Shown piece after piece: positions 38,551 through 47,885 of a stretch of DNA of 63,964 nt (the first letter of the stretch is position 1; every line of letters starts with the position of its first letter). Under the pieces are notes generated by a model. It worked only from the letters and a program-made list of their open reading frames with translations, did not search any database and had not been told where the DNA came from. Source of the stretch: Pseudomonas sp. CAN1 (GTDB lineage Bacteria; Pseudomonadota; Gammaproteobacteria; Pseudomonadales; Pseudomonadaceae); contig NZ_JASMRU010000006.1 of the NCBI RefSeq assembly GCF_030462585.1, forward strand, positions 240,227 to 304,190, read 5' to 3'. The position numbers and the translations under genes are program-made.

Positions 38551-41500
38551 ATGGCAAACCCAATCCAGCGCCTGATCCAGTTCGTGTTGCGCGGCAAGGA
38601 CGATCTTTCTACCCCCGCCCATCAAGCCACGGAAGCAATGGAGGCGCTGCGCGCGAAAACTGGTGAGCTGAATCAGGCCCTGGACTCGGCTAAGGATGCG
38701 CGAGGTCTGATCGCCGGGCTGTCCAACACCGAGCGGGCAATCGTGCAGACCGAGAAGTCCGTTGTCCGGGCGGAGACCACCGTTCGGGCATTGCGCGATG
38801 CATTGGACAAGAACCCAGGCAGTAAAGGGCTTGAGACGTCTCTGAAGGCAGCCGAGCGCGAAGCTGCAAGCCTTCGCCGTAATCTGGACGCACTGACGAC
38901 CAAGCATGCTGAGCAGGAACGCGCAGCCAAAGAGGCAGGCGTCGATACCAGCAAGCTGGCAGATGAGGAGAGACGTCTCGCGGCGGAGGTGTCGCAGGCG
39001 AAGGAGAAGCTCAGCCAGGCCACGCAGGAGCTGCGCGAGCTTGAGCGGCAGCAGCGGAGAACGTCCGACTCAGCGAGCGGGATGGGCCAGACCGTCCAGA
39101 ACATCAAGACCGGAGTGACCGAGGCGACGCTCAACTTCGGCAAATGGTTGGTCTCCATATACCTGGTCGACAAGGCGCTCCAAGGGCTTGCAGCGGGCTT
39201 CGGTCTGATTAAGGACGGCATTGGAGCAGTGATCGCTGATGGGAGCGATGGCGAGGCAGCCATGGCCCAGCTTGAGGCCTCGCTGAAATCCACCGGCAAT
39301 GCCGCGGGGCTTACCAGTGAGAAGCTGCTGGAAATGGCAGAGGGTCTCCGTGATGCCTCGATGCTTTCTACCGAAGAGATTGTCTCCGCGGAGACGCGGC
39401 TGCTGTCGTACACCGACATCCTGGCGAAGGAGTTTCCCGATGCTCTGCAGGTAACCATCGACCAGGCTGAGCGATTGGGAATCAGCGTTGAGCAGTCAGC
39501 CGAGACTGTGGGGAAGGCATTGCAGTCTCCCTCGGATGCAATGGCTGCGCTTGGTAGGCAAGGCTTCAAGCTAGAAGCCGGTCAGAAGGAGCTGATGCAG
39601 CAGCTGGAGGCGACGGGGCGGAAGGCGGAGGCTCAGCGCATCATCCTCGACATGATGTCCGAGGCATATGGTGGTGCTGCCGCTGCGGCCAAATACAAGA
39701 CGTTCCAGGGTTTGTGGAAAAGCATCACTGACCAATTTGGTGATTTCGCCGGCATGGTTGGAGGGAGCGGGGCCTTTGACTACATCAAGCGCAAGATGGA
39801 GGAGGTGCGGGATAGCATTCTCCGGATGCGTGATGACGGCAGTCTGGAGCGCTTAGCTCAAGGTTTTGCGAATGCATTCGTACAAGGTGCCGAATGGATC
39901 GGCCAGTTCATTACAAAAATGGGCGAGGTGGATTTCAAACGGTTGACTGATGACTCTGCCGCCTGGATGAACGACTTTGGTGCGCATCTGGATGAAGCTG
40001 CGAAGAAGGTTGAAATCTTCACGGCGCCCTTCAAAACCCTCTGGTATGGACTTACTGGAGGCCTGAGCCAGGTAGTCGCTTCCTTTGCTGCGGTCGGGTA
40101 CCAGATTGCTACCCTTGCTGAAGACCTTGGTAAGAAGCTCCCGGACAGCTTTGGCGGCGAAGGACTGGCAGAGAAGGCCAGGGTCAGCGGGGAAGTCCTC
40201 AAGGGAATCTACGAGGGGATGGCCGGGTATGCCGAGGAGTCTGGTAAGAAGATCATCGATGTATGGGAGAAGGCTGCCGAGCCACCCAAGAAAACTGCTG
40301 TCGCCCAGGCGGAAGCGGTAAAAGAGGCTCTGGACGAAACGTTCGAACATACAGTCCAGCGTGTAACTGGCATCAACAATGCCCTTGCGCAGATCAGCGC
40401 AGCAGATAGTGTCGCCCAGCTGCGCCAATTGGGTAGTGAGCTGTACAGCGCCTTCAAGCGTGGTGACCTCACCCAGCAGGAGTTCAGCCAGTCTTCAGCT
40501 GTCCTGAACGCGCGGTTGAAGGAGATGGGCGGGGCGGCAACCTCCGCTGCGCCCCAGGTCGGCATTCTGGCGGCCAACCTCAAGTCGCTGACGGACGTTC
40601 AGGATGCGATAGCCAGCGCCAAGACCGATCTCGACATCGAGAACATCCGCAAAGCCGTCGTCAAACTCAATCAGACGGGTGTTCTCTCGACCGCTGATTA
40701 CCAGTCCGAAATCGCCCGTCTTAATGCGCGCCAGGCCGAGCTGAAGAAATCGACGGACAGCCTGAGCAAAAGCACCAGCGACCAAGCGGCCAGCGCTGAC
40801 AGGGCTACACAGTCGATGGAAGAGCAGCGGCGCGCGTCTGGCCAACTGATGGAGCAGCAGCGGCGGGCCATGGGGGAGGCGATGGAGGCCCACCGGAAGG
40901 GCACGGAGGACACGAAGGAGGTAACCGAGGGGGCTATCGACTTCTTCAGTGACATGTTGTCTTCGGCGCGCCAACCGCTTGCCGAGTTGAGCTCTGAGGC
41001 GTTGCAGGCATTCGACGCCCTGCGTGGCATTTCCTCCGCCGACGTGAAAATCGATACCAGTTCGCTTGAGTCGACAACTGAGTCACTGCGCCGGATGCGC
41101 GAAGAGAAGGCCAAGCTCGATGCCGCAGCTTCGTCACCTGGTATCTCCAGCCTTGGTCGTTGGGCGCTCTCGATGAAGGCGGACAGCGATCGAACGGCAG
41201 TGTCCTTCCTCGAGCAAAAGCAGCAGCTGCTGAGCCTGCTTGAGGGGTATGAAAAAGGCGATATCACCGTGAGGAGCTTCCTGACCCAGGCCCAGGCGGC
41301 GCGCAATGGCATGAACCTGCTGAACGACTCGGACCTTCGTCAACTGGAGAGCACCATCGAGTCGGCCAAGCAGCGGATGCAGCAGCTGTCCGAGGGCTCG
41401 CGCGACACCCTGGCCGGTCTGCAGGAAGAGCTGGCCGGTCTGCGCGGCGAACAGGAGGCGGTGGACCGCAGCAAGTTCGCCAGCCGCCAGCGTGACCTCC

Positions 41501-41820
41501 AGCAGCAACTGGCGGACGCCCAGGCTGGCGGGGACCTGAACGCGGTGGAGAACCTGATGCGGGCCCTTGGCACGCTGAAGCAGATCGAAACCGAGACGAA
41601 CAGCCAGCGGCAGCTGGCCGAGCAGAAGGCGAGGGTGGAGGCGCAGAACGCCGCGCAGCCTGCCGCCACGACTGCAACAGAGCCTGCCGCACCTGCGACC
41701 ACCCAGCCGATGAAGACGATCCGCCTTGAGCTTCAGGGGCGGACCGTGGACGTCGGTGTCACCGATGACGGAACCCAGCTGCTCGACCTGCTCGGCGTGG
41801 CTGCAATGAGGACAAGCTGA
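38551..41820 (+). CDS. Tape measure protein
   Basis: The 1089-residue protein is long and mostly helical, with coiled coils (residues about 20-180 and 720-900) and a TP901-type tape-measure core with hydrophobic stretch at about 190-420 (GKWLVSIYLVDKALQGLAAG). It sets tail length and may help DNA enter the cell. The start is the ATG at 38551 after GGAG. Confidence 0.9.
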   Translation: MANPIQRLIQFVLRGKDDLSTPAHQATEAMEALRAKTGELNQALDSAKDARGLIAGLSNTERAIVQTEKSVVRAETTVRALRDALDKNPGSKGLETSLKAAEREAASLRRNLDALTTKHAEQERAAKEAGVDTSKLADEERRLAAEVSQAKEKLSQATQELRELERQQRRTSDSASGMGQTVQNIKTGVTEATLNFGKWLVSIYLVDKALQGLAAGFGLIKDGIGAVIADGSDGEAAMAQLEASLKSTGNAAGLTSEKLLEMAEGLRDASMLSTEEIVSAETRLLSYTDILAKEFPDALQVTIDQAERLGISVEQSAETVGKALQSPSDAMAALGRQGFKLEAGQKELMQQLEATGRKAEAQRIILDMMSEAYGGAAAAAKYKTFQGLWKSITDQFGDFAGMVGGSGAFDYIKRKMEEVRDSILRMRDDGSLERLAQGFANAFVQGAEWIGQFITKMGEVDFKRLTDDSAAWMNDFGAHLDEAAKKVEIFTAPFKTLWYGLTGGLSQVVASFAAVGYQIATLAEDLGKKLPDSFGGEGLAEKARVSGEVLKGIYEGMAGYAEESGKKIIDVWEKAAEPPKKTAVAQAEAVKEALDETFEHTVQRVTGINNALAQISAADSVAQLRQLGSELYSAFKRGDLTQQEFSQSSAVLNARLKEMGGAATSAAPQVGILAANLKSLTDVQDAIASAKTDLDIENIRKAVVKLNQTGVLSTADYQSEIARLNARQAELKKSTDSLSKSTSDQAASADRATQSMEEQRRASGQLMEQQRRAMGEAMEAHRKGTEDTKEVTEGAIDFFSDMLSSARQPLAELSSEALQAFDALRGISSADVKIDTSSLESTTESLRRMREEKAKLDAAASSPGISSLGRWALSMKADSDRTAVSFLEQKQQLLSLLEGYEKGDITVRSFLTQAQAARNGMNLLNDSDLRQLESTIESAKQRMQQLSEGSRDTLAGLQEELAGLRGEQEAVDRSKFASRQRDLQQQLADAQAGGDLNAVENLMRALGTLKQIETETNSQRQLAEQKARVEAQNAAQPAATTATEPAAPATTQPMKTIRLELQGRTVDVGVTDDGTQLLDLLGVAAMRTS

Positions 41821-42215
41821 TGATGCTCGACAGCATCGAGCTGGATGACCAGTTCGAATGGGCGGATGAGTTCGAATGGGACCCAGTGGCGCAGGAGCAG
41901 GAGCGCTCGCTGACCGGGGCGCTTCTGGTGCAGGAGGGCGTCAAGCTGCATGGGCGCCCGATCACCCTCAAGGCCAACGGCGGCGTGTGGACGTCGCTGT
42001 CGGTCGTTCGGCAACTGGAAGCCCTGCGTGACCAGCGGCTGAACGTGATGAACCTAGTGCTGCCCGATGGCCGTGAGTTCCCGGTGATCTTCAATCGCAG
42101 CAACGGCGCGCCGCTGAAGGCCTCACAGGTGTTCCGCGAGGTGAACCCCTCGCCGGACGCGATCTATGACGTTGAGATCAGCCTGATCACGGTGGCCCCG
42201 GTGGCTGCCCCTTGA
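41820..42215 (+). CDS. Phage tail-tip hypothetical protein, 131 aa
   Basis: MMLDSIELDDQFEWADEFEW... with IFNRSNGAPLKASQVFREVN and a final VEISLITVAP is of the type found right after tape measure genes, probably a distal-tail or baseplate component. It overlaps the tape measure stop by one base (TGATG). A start at 41823 is possible. Confidence 0.65.
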   Translation: MMLDSIELDDQFEWADEFEWDPVAQEQERSLTGALLVQEGVKLHGRPITLKANGGVWTSLSVVRQLEALRDQRLNVMNLVLPDGREFPVIFNRSNGAPLKASQVFREVNPSPDAIYDVEISLITVAPVAAP

Positions 42216-42526
42216 TGGAGAAGACCATGCAACTGACCGCGTACTGGGTGGGCGGCAATGTCGTGGCGGCGCGCTCGGAAGAGGGCGCCATCGCCGTGAT
42301 GGAGCAGCACGAGCCTGCCGGGCGCTACAGCCTCGGAGATGTGCTGGCGCTGGCCGAGGAGCAGCTGGACCTGCTGGTCTCGCTGGAGGGCACGGAAACT
42401 TTCCGTGATGCCCTGGCGCGCTGTCAGGCGGAGTCGCCCAGCGGCCGACCAGGCTCTCGGCTCGCCGAGGTGCAGGCTGGAATGGGCCGCCCGCAGCTGA
42501 TCCTGTGGGACTTCCCCGGCGAGTAG
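42212..42526 (+). CDS. Phage hypothetical protein, 104 aa
   Basis: MEKTMQLTAYWVGGNVVAAR... is small and acidic with no motif I can name. The ATG at 42215 or the later MQLTAYW at 42227 are alternatives. It overlaps the preceding gene by ATGG/TGA. Genes of this kind between tape measure and tail-tip proteins are common. Confidence 0.6.
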   Translation: MMEKTMQLTAYWVGGNVVAARSEEGAIAVMEQHEPAGRYSLGDVLALAEEQLDLLVSLEGTETFRDALARCQAESPSGRPGSRLAEVQAGMGRPQLILWDFPGE

Positions 42527-42552
42527 CGACGCCCGACAACCCCGATCAACAG

Positions 42553-42578
42553 ACCCCGCCCCGGCGGGGTTTTTCGTT
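42553..42578 (+). terminator. Terminator before the large tail protein
   Basis: ACCCCGCC pairs with GGCGGGGT and is followed by TTTT. It lies 20 bases before the next ribosome binding site. Confidence 0.7.
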
Positions 42579-42594
42579 TCTGGCTGGAGTGCAC

Positions 42595-45500
42595 ATGGCA
42601 ATCAGCACCGAAAACATCAAACTGCTCAAGAGCCAGCGCCTGACCGATGAAGAGGACGGCGGCGGCCGTGCCACCGGCGCGGCGGTGGTGGATAGCGAGA
42701 TCAACAACCTGTTCCCGGACATCTCGCGCCTGGATCGCACCATCGGCCGCATCAGCCTGCGCAAGGCCTTTGCCGGCGTAGTGTCGACCAACGACAACGC
42801 CTACCTGGGCGCGCATTGCATCCTCACCCAAGGGCCGGCGGACCCGCGCGTCTCGGTGGTGCTGTTCAACACCGGCAGCCAGACCGACGAACGTGCCGAT
42901 GCCCGTGATGCCATCGAGTCCTTCGTGGTGCCGGCGGTCGCTGCGCCATTCGAGCTGCTGGGCAACCAGCTGCAGGGGCAGCGTGCCATTGCCTGTGTGC
43001 AACGTGAGGAGCAGCGCCTGCCGGAGATCGGCGAGGTCTATCAACTGGTGGGGAGCACCACCTCGCAGTACGTGCGCTTCACCGCGGTAGAGACCTCGCT
43101 GGAGTCGTTCACCTACGACTACGGCAACGGCAACTTCGTGACCTTCACCCGGCGCCGCCTGGACGTGTCGATCTCTTCGCCGCTGCTGAACACCTTTCCC
43201 GGTGGCACTCCGACCCCGGCGGGCACCTCCGCCACCAACCCGGCCGGTGTGAGCAAGAGCCAGGTACTCGCGACCCAGGTTGCCGATGCGGCTCACTATT
43301 ACGGGATCAGCCCGCTGGCAGAGGCTATCTCGGCCGGCGCGCTCAACGTCAAGGTGAAGTCGGTCTATGCCCAGCTGGTGCCAAGCAGCACGCGCGAAAA
43401 TGCCCTGATCGACAAGCTGGCCGGCTACCAGAAGCGCCTGATCCTGGCCACGGGCCCTTCGCGCACTGTCGCGCTGACTTTTGCCCTGGTCACGGGTGGC
43501 CAGTCGCGCAGCTTCGTTGGCACCGGTATCACGCCGGGCTCCCTGACGCTGACCGTCAACGGCGGCACCTTCGCCGACGACAGCACTGGCAAGCTGCGCT
43601 TCGTCTCGGGCAGCAACTGGATCACCAGCAGCACCGTGGACTATGAGACTGGCGAGATCAACCTGGTACGCACCACTGGCGGCTACGTCGGCGCGGCCAG
43701 TGTCGTCCTGCAGCCTGGTGCCGCTGCGACCGGCGAAATGGTCACTGGGGAAATTCCCATCGACCTGACCAATCGCGGTTACGTCTACACCCTGAGCCTG
43801 GCCGACGCGCCGCCCATGCCGGGCACGCTGGAGGTCAGCTACATGGCGTTGGGCAAGTGGCAGACCCTGCGCGATCCCGGCAATGGTGAGCTGACCGGGC
43901 AGGGCAGCGGGACGATCACCTTTGCCACCGGCTCGGTCGCGCTGACCCTGAACGCGCTGCCGGACGTTGGTAGCTCCGTGATTTGGGCTTACGTCGGCCA
44001 GAACAGCTCGGCCTTCACCCAGCACACTGGCGCTGCCGTGCAGGCCAAGGCGAAGGTCAGCCGCACGCTGCCGCACCAGGGCATCCTGCCGGGCAGCTAC
44101 AGCGCGACCTTCACTGTCGGTGGCGTCACCAAGAGCATCACTGATGGCGGCAACGGCGCACTCAGCGGGACGGGCGGTACGGGCGTGATCAACTACGCCG
44201 CCGGCACCGTGTCGATGGAACTGACCGCCACGCCGGATGCCGGTACCGCGATCACGCACGCCTACCAGCAAGGCTCGGTGACCGACACGCCGCTGGCCGT
44301 GACGTCGGACAGCTCCGGTATGACGACCTTCACCATCCCTGGCGCGCCGCTCAAGCCGGGCAGCGTCCAGGTGAGTTGGATCACCCGGCGGCGCCAGGCG
44401 GTCCCTGCCATCGACAAGAGCGCCCTGGAAAGCGGCAACACGCTGCCGGTCTACGAGTCTGAGGTGCAGGTGAACAACGTGGCCACCGACAATGGATCGG
44501 GCGGCTGGAGCGGCGGGCGGGTGGGGAGCATCAACTACTCCACCGGTGCCTGCTCGATGCAGGTGGCCAGTCAGTATGTGTACGTCCAGTACACCTACGC
44601 GACCGAGAAGAACGGTTTCAAGCCGGACACCCTGGAGTTAGTGAAGACCAACACCAGCCTGCTGGAGTCATTCGGCGGCACGCTGACCGTGCGCGCCCAG
44701 GCCAATGGGCAGAGCTACGGCGCGCAGACCGACGTGCAGTCGGTGGTGCCGGTGACGCTCGACCTGCTGCCGGGAGTGGCGGAGGCGATCCTGCCGGGCT
44801 CGTTGCTGTTCACTTGGGGCGGTGAGACTTACGTCGACCGCTCCGGGCTGCTGTACAAGGGCATCAGCTCGGCCACCAACGCCGGCACGGCCGTCGGCTC
44901 GGTGGACTATGCCGGCCGCACCGCCACGCTCAGCACCTACAACGCCGGTTCCGGGTCGACCGTGACCCTGCTGGCCTGCCTGACCACCAATGCTGGCTTC
45001 AGCGTCAACGCGATGACCTTCCGCACGCCGGGGGCGCCGCTGCGTGCGGGCAGCCTGCAGGTCACTGCTGTGCGCGTTGACACCGCCGCAGTGGTCACCG
45101 CCACGGCGGATGCCAACGGCGTGTTCAGCAACGCGGTGATCAAGGGCACGGTGGACATCGATACGGGCATCGTCCGGCTGCGCTTCACCAGTGACTTGAA
45201 CGACCAGACCGGCGCGAGCGATATCCCGGTGATCCCACTGCTGCTGCGCTACAACGGGGTGATCTTCTCGACCCTGCCGCTGGACGCCAGCCTGATCGGC
45301 CTTGACCCGGTACGCCTGCCGTCCGATGGCCGGGTGCCTCAGTACCGCGAGGCGGACGTGCTGGTGATCCGGCACGTCGCTGAAACGGAGGTGGCCAGCC
45401 CGGCCGCCGGGGGCACCTTGCAGCTGGCCCGCCAGCAGCAGGCCGCCATTGAGGTGGTGGACGCCAACGGCGTGGCCCTGGCGCCCACCAGCTACAGCGT

Positions 45501-46170
45501 GAACCGTGAGCTGGGGCGCCTGACCTGGGGCAATCCCCTGGTGCTGCAGAATGCGGCCGGTGATCCGCTGACCCTGCCGCTGGTGGTGCTGGATCGCGTC
45601 GAGCACATGACCCTGTGCACCGAGGTACAGATCAGTGGAGACCTGGAACTGGCGTCGCCGGTGCCGTGGGATCTGCCCGCGGACGAGGCCACGGTGTCGA
45701 GCGCGGTGAGCTGGGGCGACCTGCAGTCGCGCTATCACCACTGGTTCACGCAGAAGGCATGGAGCACTGGCGCGCCCAACTGGACAGATGCCCCATCCGG
45801 GGAGACGACCACGGCGAACTACAACACGCTGAGCTACCCGCCGATCATCACCAACCAGGGCGCAATCGACGGCAAGTGGGCGTTGGTGTTCACCTCGGCC
45901 ACGTCGTTCCAGGTCGTCGAGGAGAAGCTGGGCGTCATCTCCACCGGCAACACCTCGACCGACTGCGCGCCGGTCAACCCGGAGAACGGCATGCCGTACT
46001 TCACCGTCCGCAAGGAGGGCTGGGGCAGCGGCTGGGCGGCGGCCAACGCGGTGCGCTTCAACACCGACTCGGCCCTCGGGCCGCTGTGGATCGCGCGCAC
46101 CGTGCTGAGCGGCCAGGGCACTGTCGAGGATGACCAGTTCAAGCTGCAGATTCGAGGGGATGCCGACTGA
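42595..46170 (+). CDS. Large repeat-containing tail protein, 1191 aa
   Basis: The N-terminal 230 residues (INNLFPDISRLDRTIGRISL and ESFVVPAVAAPFELLGNQLQ) form a conserved phage tail domain. About six beta repeats of 75-95 residues follow, each starting PGSL/PGTL-like and ending with GxIxYxTGxVxL (for example GTGVINYAAGTVSMEL and VGSVDYAGRTATLSTY). The end is a separate domain. This fits a tail-tip or fibre-like structural protein that projects Ig-like modules. The usual lambda J protein is not seen, so this may contact the host. Confidence 0.75.
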   Translation: MAISTENIKLLKSQRLTDEEDGGGRATGAAVVDSEINNLFPDISRLDRTIGRISLRKAFAGVVSTNDNAYLGAHCILTQGPADPRVSVVLFNTGSQTDERADARDAIESFVVPAVAAPFELLGNQLQGQRAIACVQREEQRLPEIGEVYQLVGSTTSQYVRFTAVETSLESFTYDYGNGNFVTFTRRRLDVSISSPLLNTFPGGTPTPAGTSATNPAGVSKSQVLATQVADAAHYYGISPLAEAISAGALNVKVKSVYAQLVPSSTRENALIDKLAGYQKRLILATGPSRTVALTFALVTGGQSRSFVGTGITPGSLTLTVNGGTFADDSTGKLRFVSGSNWITSSTVDYETGEINLVRTTGGYVGAASVVLQPGAAATGEMVTGEIPIDLTNRGYVYTLSLADAPPMPGTLEVSYMALGKWQTLRDPGNGELTGQGSGTITFATGSVALTLNALPDVGSSVIWAYVGQNSSAFTQHTGAAVQAKAKVSRTLPHQGILPGSYSATFTVGGVTKSITDGGNGALSGTGGTGVINYAAGTVSMELTATPDAGTAITHAYQQGSVTDTPLAVTSDSSGMTTFTIPGAPLKPGSVQVSWITRRRQAVPAIDKSALESGNTLPVYESEVQVNNVATDNGSGGWSGGRVGSINYSTGACSMQVASQYVYVQYTYATEKNGFKPDTLELVKTNTSLLESFGGTLTVRAQANGQSYGAQTDVQSVVPVTLDLLPGVAEAILPGSLLFTWGGETYVDRSGLLYKGISSATNAGTAVGSVDYAGRTATLSTYNAGSGSTVTLLACLTTNAGFSVNAMTFRTPGAPLRAGSLQVTAVRVDTAAVVTATADANGVFSNAVIKGTVDIDTGIVRLRFTSDLNDQTGASDIPVIPLLLRYNGVIFSTLPLDASLIGLDPVRLPSDGRVPQYREADVLVIRHVAETEVASPAAGGTLQLARQQQAAIEVVDANGVALAPTSYSVNRELGRLTWGNPLVLQNAAGDPLTLPLVVLDRVEHMTLCTEVQISGDLELASPVPWDLPADEATVSSAVSWGDLQSRYHHWFTQKAWSTGAPNWTDAPSGETTTANYNTLSYPPIITNQGAIDGKWALVFTSATSFQVVEEKLGVISTGNTSTDCAPVNPENGMPYFTVRKEGWGSGWAAANAVRFNTDSALGPLWIARTVLSGQGTVEDDQFKLQIRGDAD

Positions 46171-47135
46171 TGACGATTCGTTTCTATAGCAGCCTCGATA
46201 CGGGGGCGCCCGCGTTGAGCGGGAGCCCCATTGAACGAATCCGGCAGATCCTGCTGGCCTGCCTGGTGAACGGCTACGGGACGAAGCCGGCGGCGGGGTG
46301 GGTCATTGGCCACCAGAACGCCTTGGGCTTCAGCGTGGGCAATGGTGATGGCTTCATCAGCTTCGCTGACAGCAACGGCAACAGCTACACGGCCAAGCCG
46401 CTGGAGACCATCACGGGCACCTCCGGCGGCCACGCCACCGGCAACAATGAGCAGTACAGTGCGCTGCATTACAACGTTGGGTACGTCGGCGCGAACGTGC
46501 ATTGGTATGTGATCGCCGACGACAAGACGGTGATCTATTACATCGGCGGAAACGGCACGACGGCGGACCTGCCGGGCGTTAGCGCCGGAGCCAATGGCAG
46601 CGCGCATTACTTCGGGCGCTACCTCAACGGCTCCGGGCTGGGCCCGACCTTCTGCTCGCTGGGTGGCAGCGCGAATGCCTCGCCGTGGATTCCCCGGCTC
46701 TCCAACTCCGGTAACACCAGCTACGGCTCGGCGTTGCGCAACCCCTTCACCAACCTGATCGACCAGGGGGCAAACCCGCGCTACGCGCTGGCCTGCAATG
46801 GCTATCGCGGCTGGACCATCGGTACGGCGGCGAAGCTGATACTCCAGCGGATCACGCCGATCCGGGCGGCCGTCATGTGTTTTGGGGCAGGCCTATCGGG
46901 GTCCGTGCAGGACACCAGCATGGTGTTCGCCGGCCTGCTGCGCGGCGTGGTCGGCGATCCGGTCCTCTCCGGTGCGCTCCTCTCCGAGGTGTTGGCGCTG
47001 TTCGGCCAGCCCAATACCTGGCAGCAGCGAGTGCGGCCGATCACGTTGCCCAACGGCAAGCAGTGGGTGCCGCTCTATCCGCACGATTCAGAGGGCGGCT
47101 ATTTCGTCAGCCTTGATCCAGCCGACTGGGAGTAA
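46170..47135 (+). CDS. Phage tail protein, 321 aa
   Basis: MTIRFYSSLDTGAPALSGSP... is rich in Gly, Asn and Ser and resembles tail-tip structural proteins of Pseudomonas prophages. RYALACNGYRGWTIGTAAKL is its most distinctive stretch. It overlaps the previous stop by one base. The exact role is unknown. Confidence 0.7.
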   Translation: MTIRFYSSLDTGAPALSGSPIERIRQILLACLVNGYGTKPAAGWVIGHQNALGFSVGNGDGFISFADSNGNSYTAKPLETITGTSGGHATGNNEQYSALHYNVGYVGANVHWYVIADDKTVIYYIGGNGTTADLPGVSAGANGSAHYFGRYLNGSGLGPTFCSLGGSANASPWIPRLSNSGNTSYGSALRNPFTNLIDQGANPRYALACNGYRGWTIGTAAKLILQRITPIRAAVMCFGAGLSGSVQDTSMVFAGLLRGVVGDPVLSGALLSEVLALFGQPNTWQQRVRPITLPNGKQWVPLYPHDSEGGYFVSLDPADWE

Positions 47136-47138
47136 GCC

Positions 47139-47885
47139 ATGGAAGTTGTGCCTGCGGAGGTGATTCCGTTCAGCCAGGGGCTGGCTTTGCGCACGGTAAC
47201 CGTTCTGCTCACCCGTGGCGGTGAGCAGACCGAGCCCTCGAAACTGGTCAGGATGTTCAGCGAAACGCTGCAGCTGGTGGCCCTGTTCGAGACCTCGTAC
47301 AGCGCGTCCTACACCTTCCTGGCCTCTGCCGTGGATAAGCGCTGGATCATGCTGGCTACCGATGAGACGCCACCCTCCCGAGCGGCTGCCCGTTACCCGA
47401 CGATCACCGAGGACGTGGTGCTGGAGTTCGACCTCAGCGATGGCGCGGGCAGCGTCGGCGAGCCGGCGGCGCTCGATGCGCAAGTGCGAGTAGAGGGCGT
47501 GCCTGCCGCTCGGGAAGTCGTCGCCGTTGAACGGCAATCGGACGGGGTATGGCGGGTGGCAGGCAGTGGCACCACTGACACGGCCGGGGCGGTCACCCTC
47601 GATCTGCGCGTGGGTGCGACCGGGATGATCTACGCCGTCTGCCCCGATTCGTGGGGTGTCGCTTTTCAGGCGCTGCGCGAGGTCGTGCCGGGCGATGTGA
47701 TCCGCCCGACGGTGTTTCGTGGCTGGTTGTACCTGGTCACCCAAGTCGGCCAGTTACCCGCAACCGAGCCGGACTGGTGGGATGAGACGCTGGGCGGCTC
47801 GCAGCCGTTGGGCACGGCCCGCGCCGAAGTCCGCCGCTACTTCCAGCCGCAAGCCCATGGGCCGCTGCCTGTCGAGAGGCTCTGA
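47139..47885 (+). CDS. Phage tail protein, 248 aa
   Basis: The beta-rich protein MEVVPAEVIPFSQGLALRTV... has a second half like a carboxypeptidase-regulatory or Ig module (DAQVRVEGVPAAREVVAVER, AGAVTLDLRVG). It lies between two tail proteins with one-to-three-base spacing and is probably part of the tail tip. Confidence 0.65.
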   Translation: MEVVPAEVIPFSQGLALRTVTVLLTRGGEQTEPSKLVRMFSETLQLVALFETSYSASYTFLASAVDKRWIMLATDETPPSRAAARYPTITEDVVLEFDLSDGAGSVGEPAALDAQVRVEGVPAAREVVAVERQSDGVWRVAGSGTTDTAGAVTLDLRVGATGMIYAVCPDSWGVAFQALREVVPGDVIRPTVFRGWLYLVTQVGQLPATEPDWWDETLGGSQPLGTARAEVRRYFQPQAHGPLPVERL

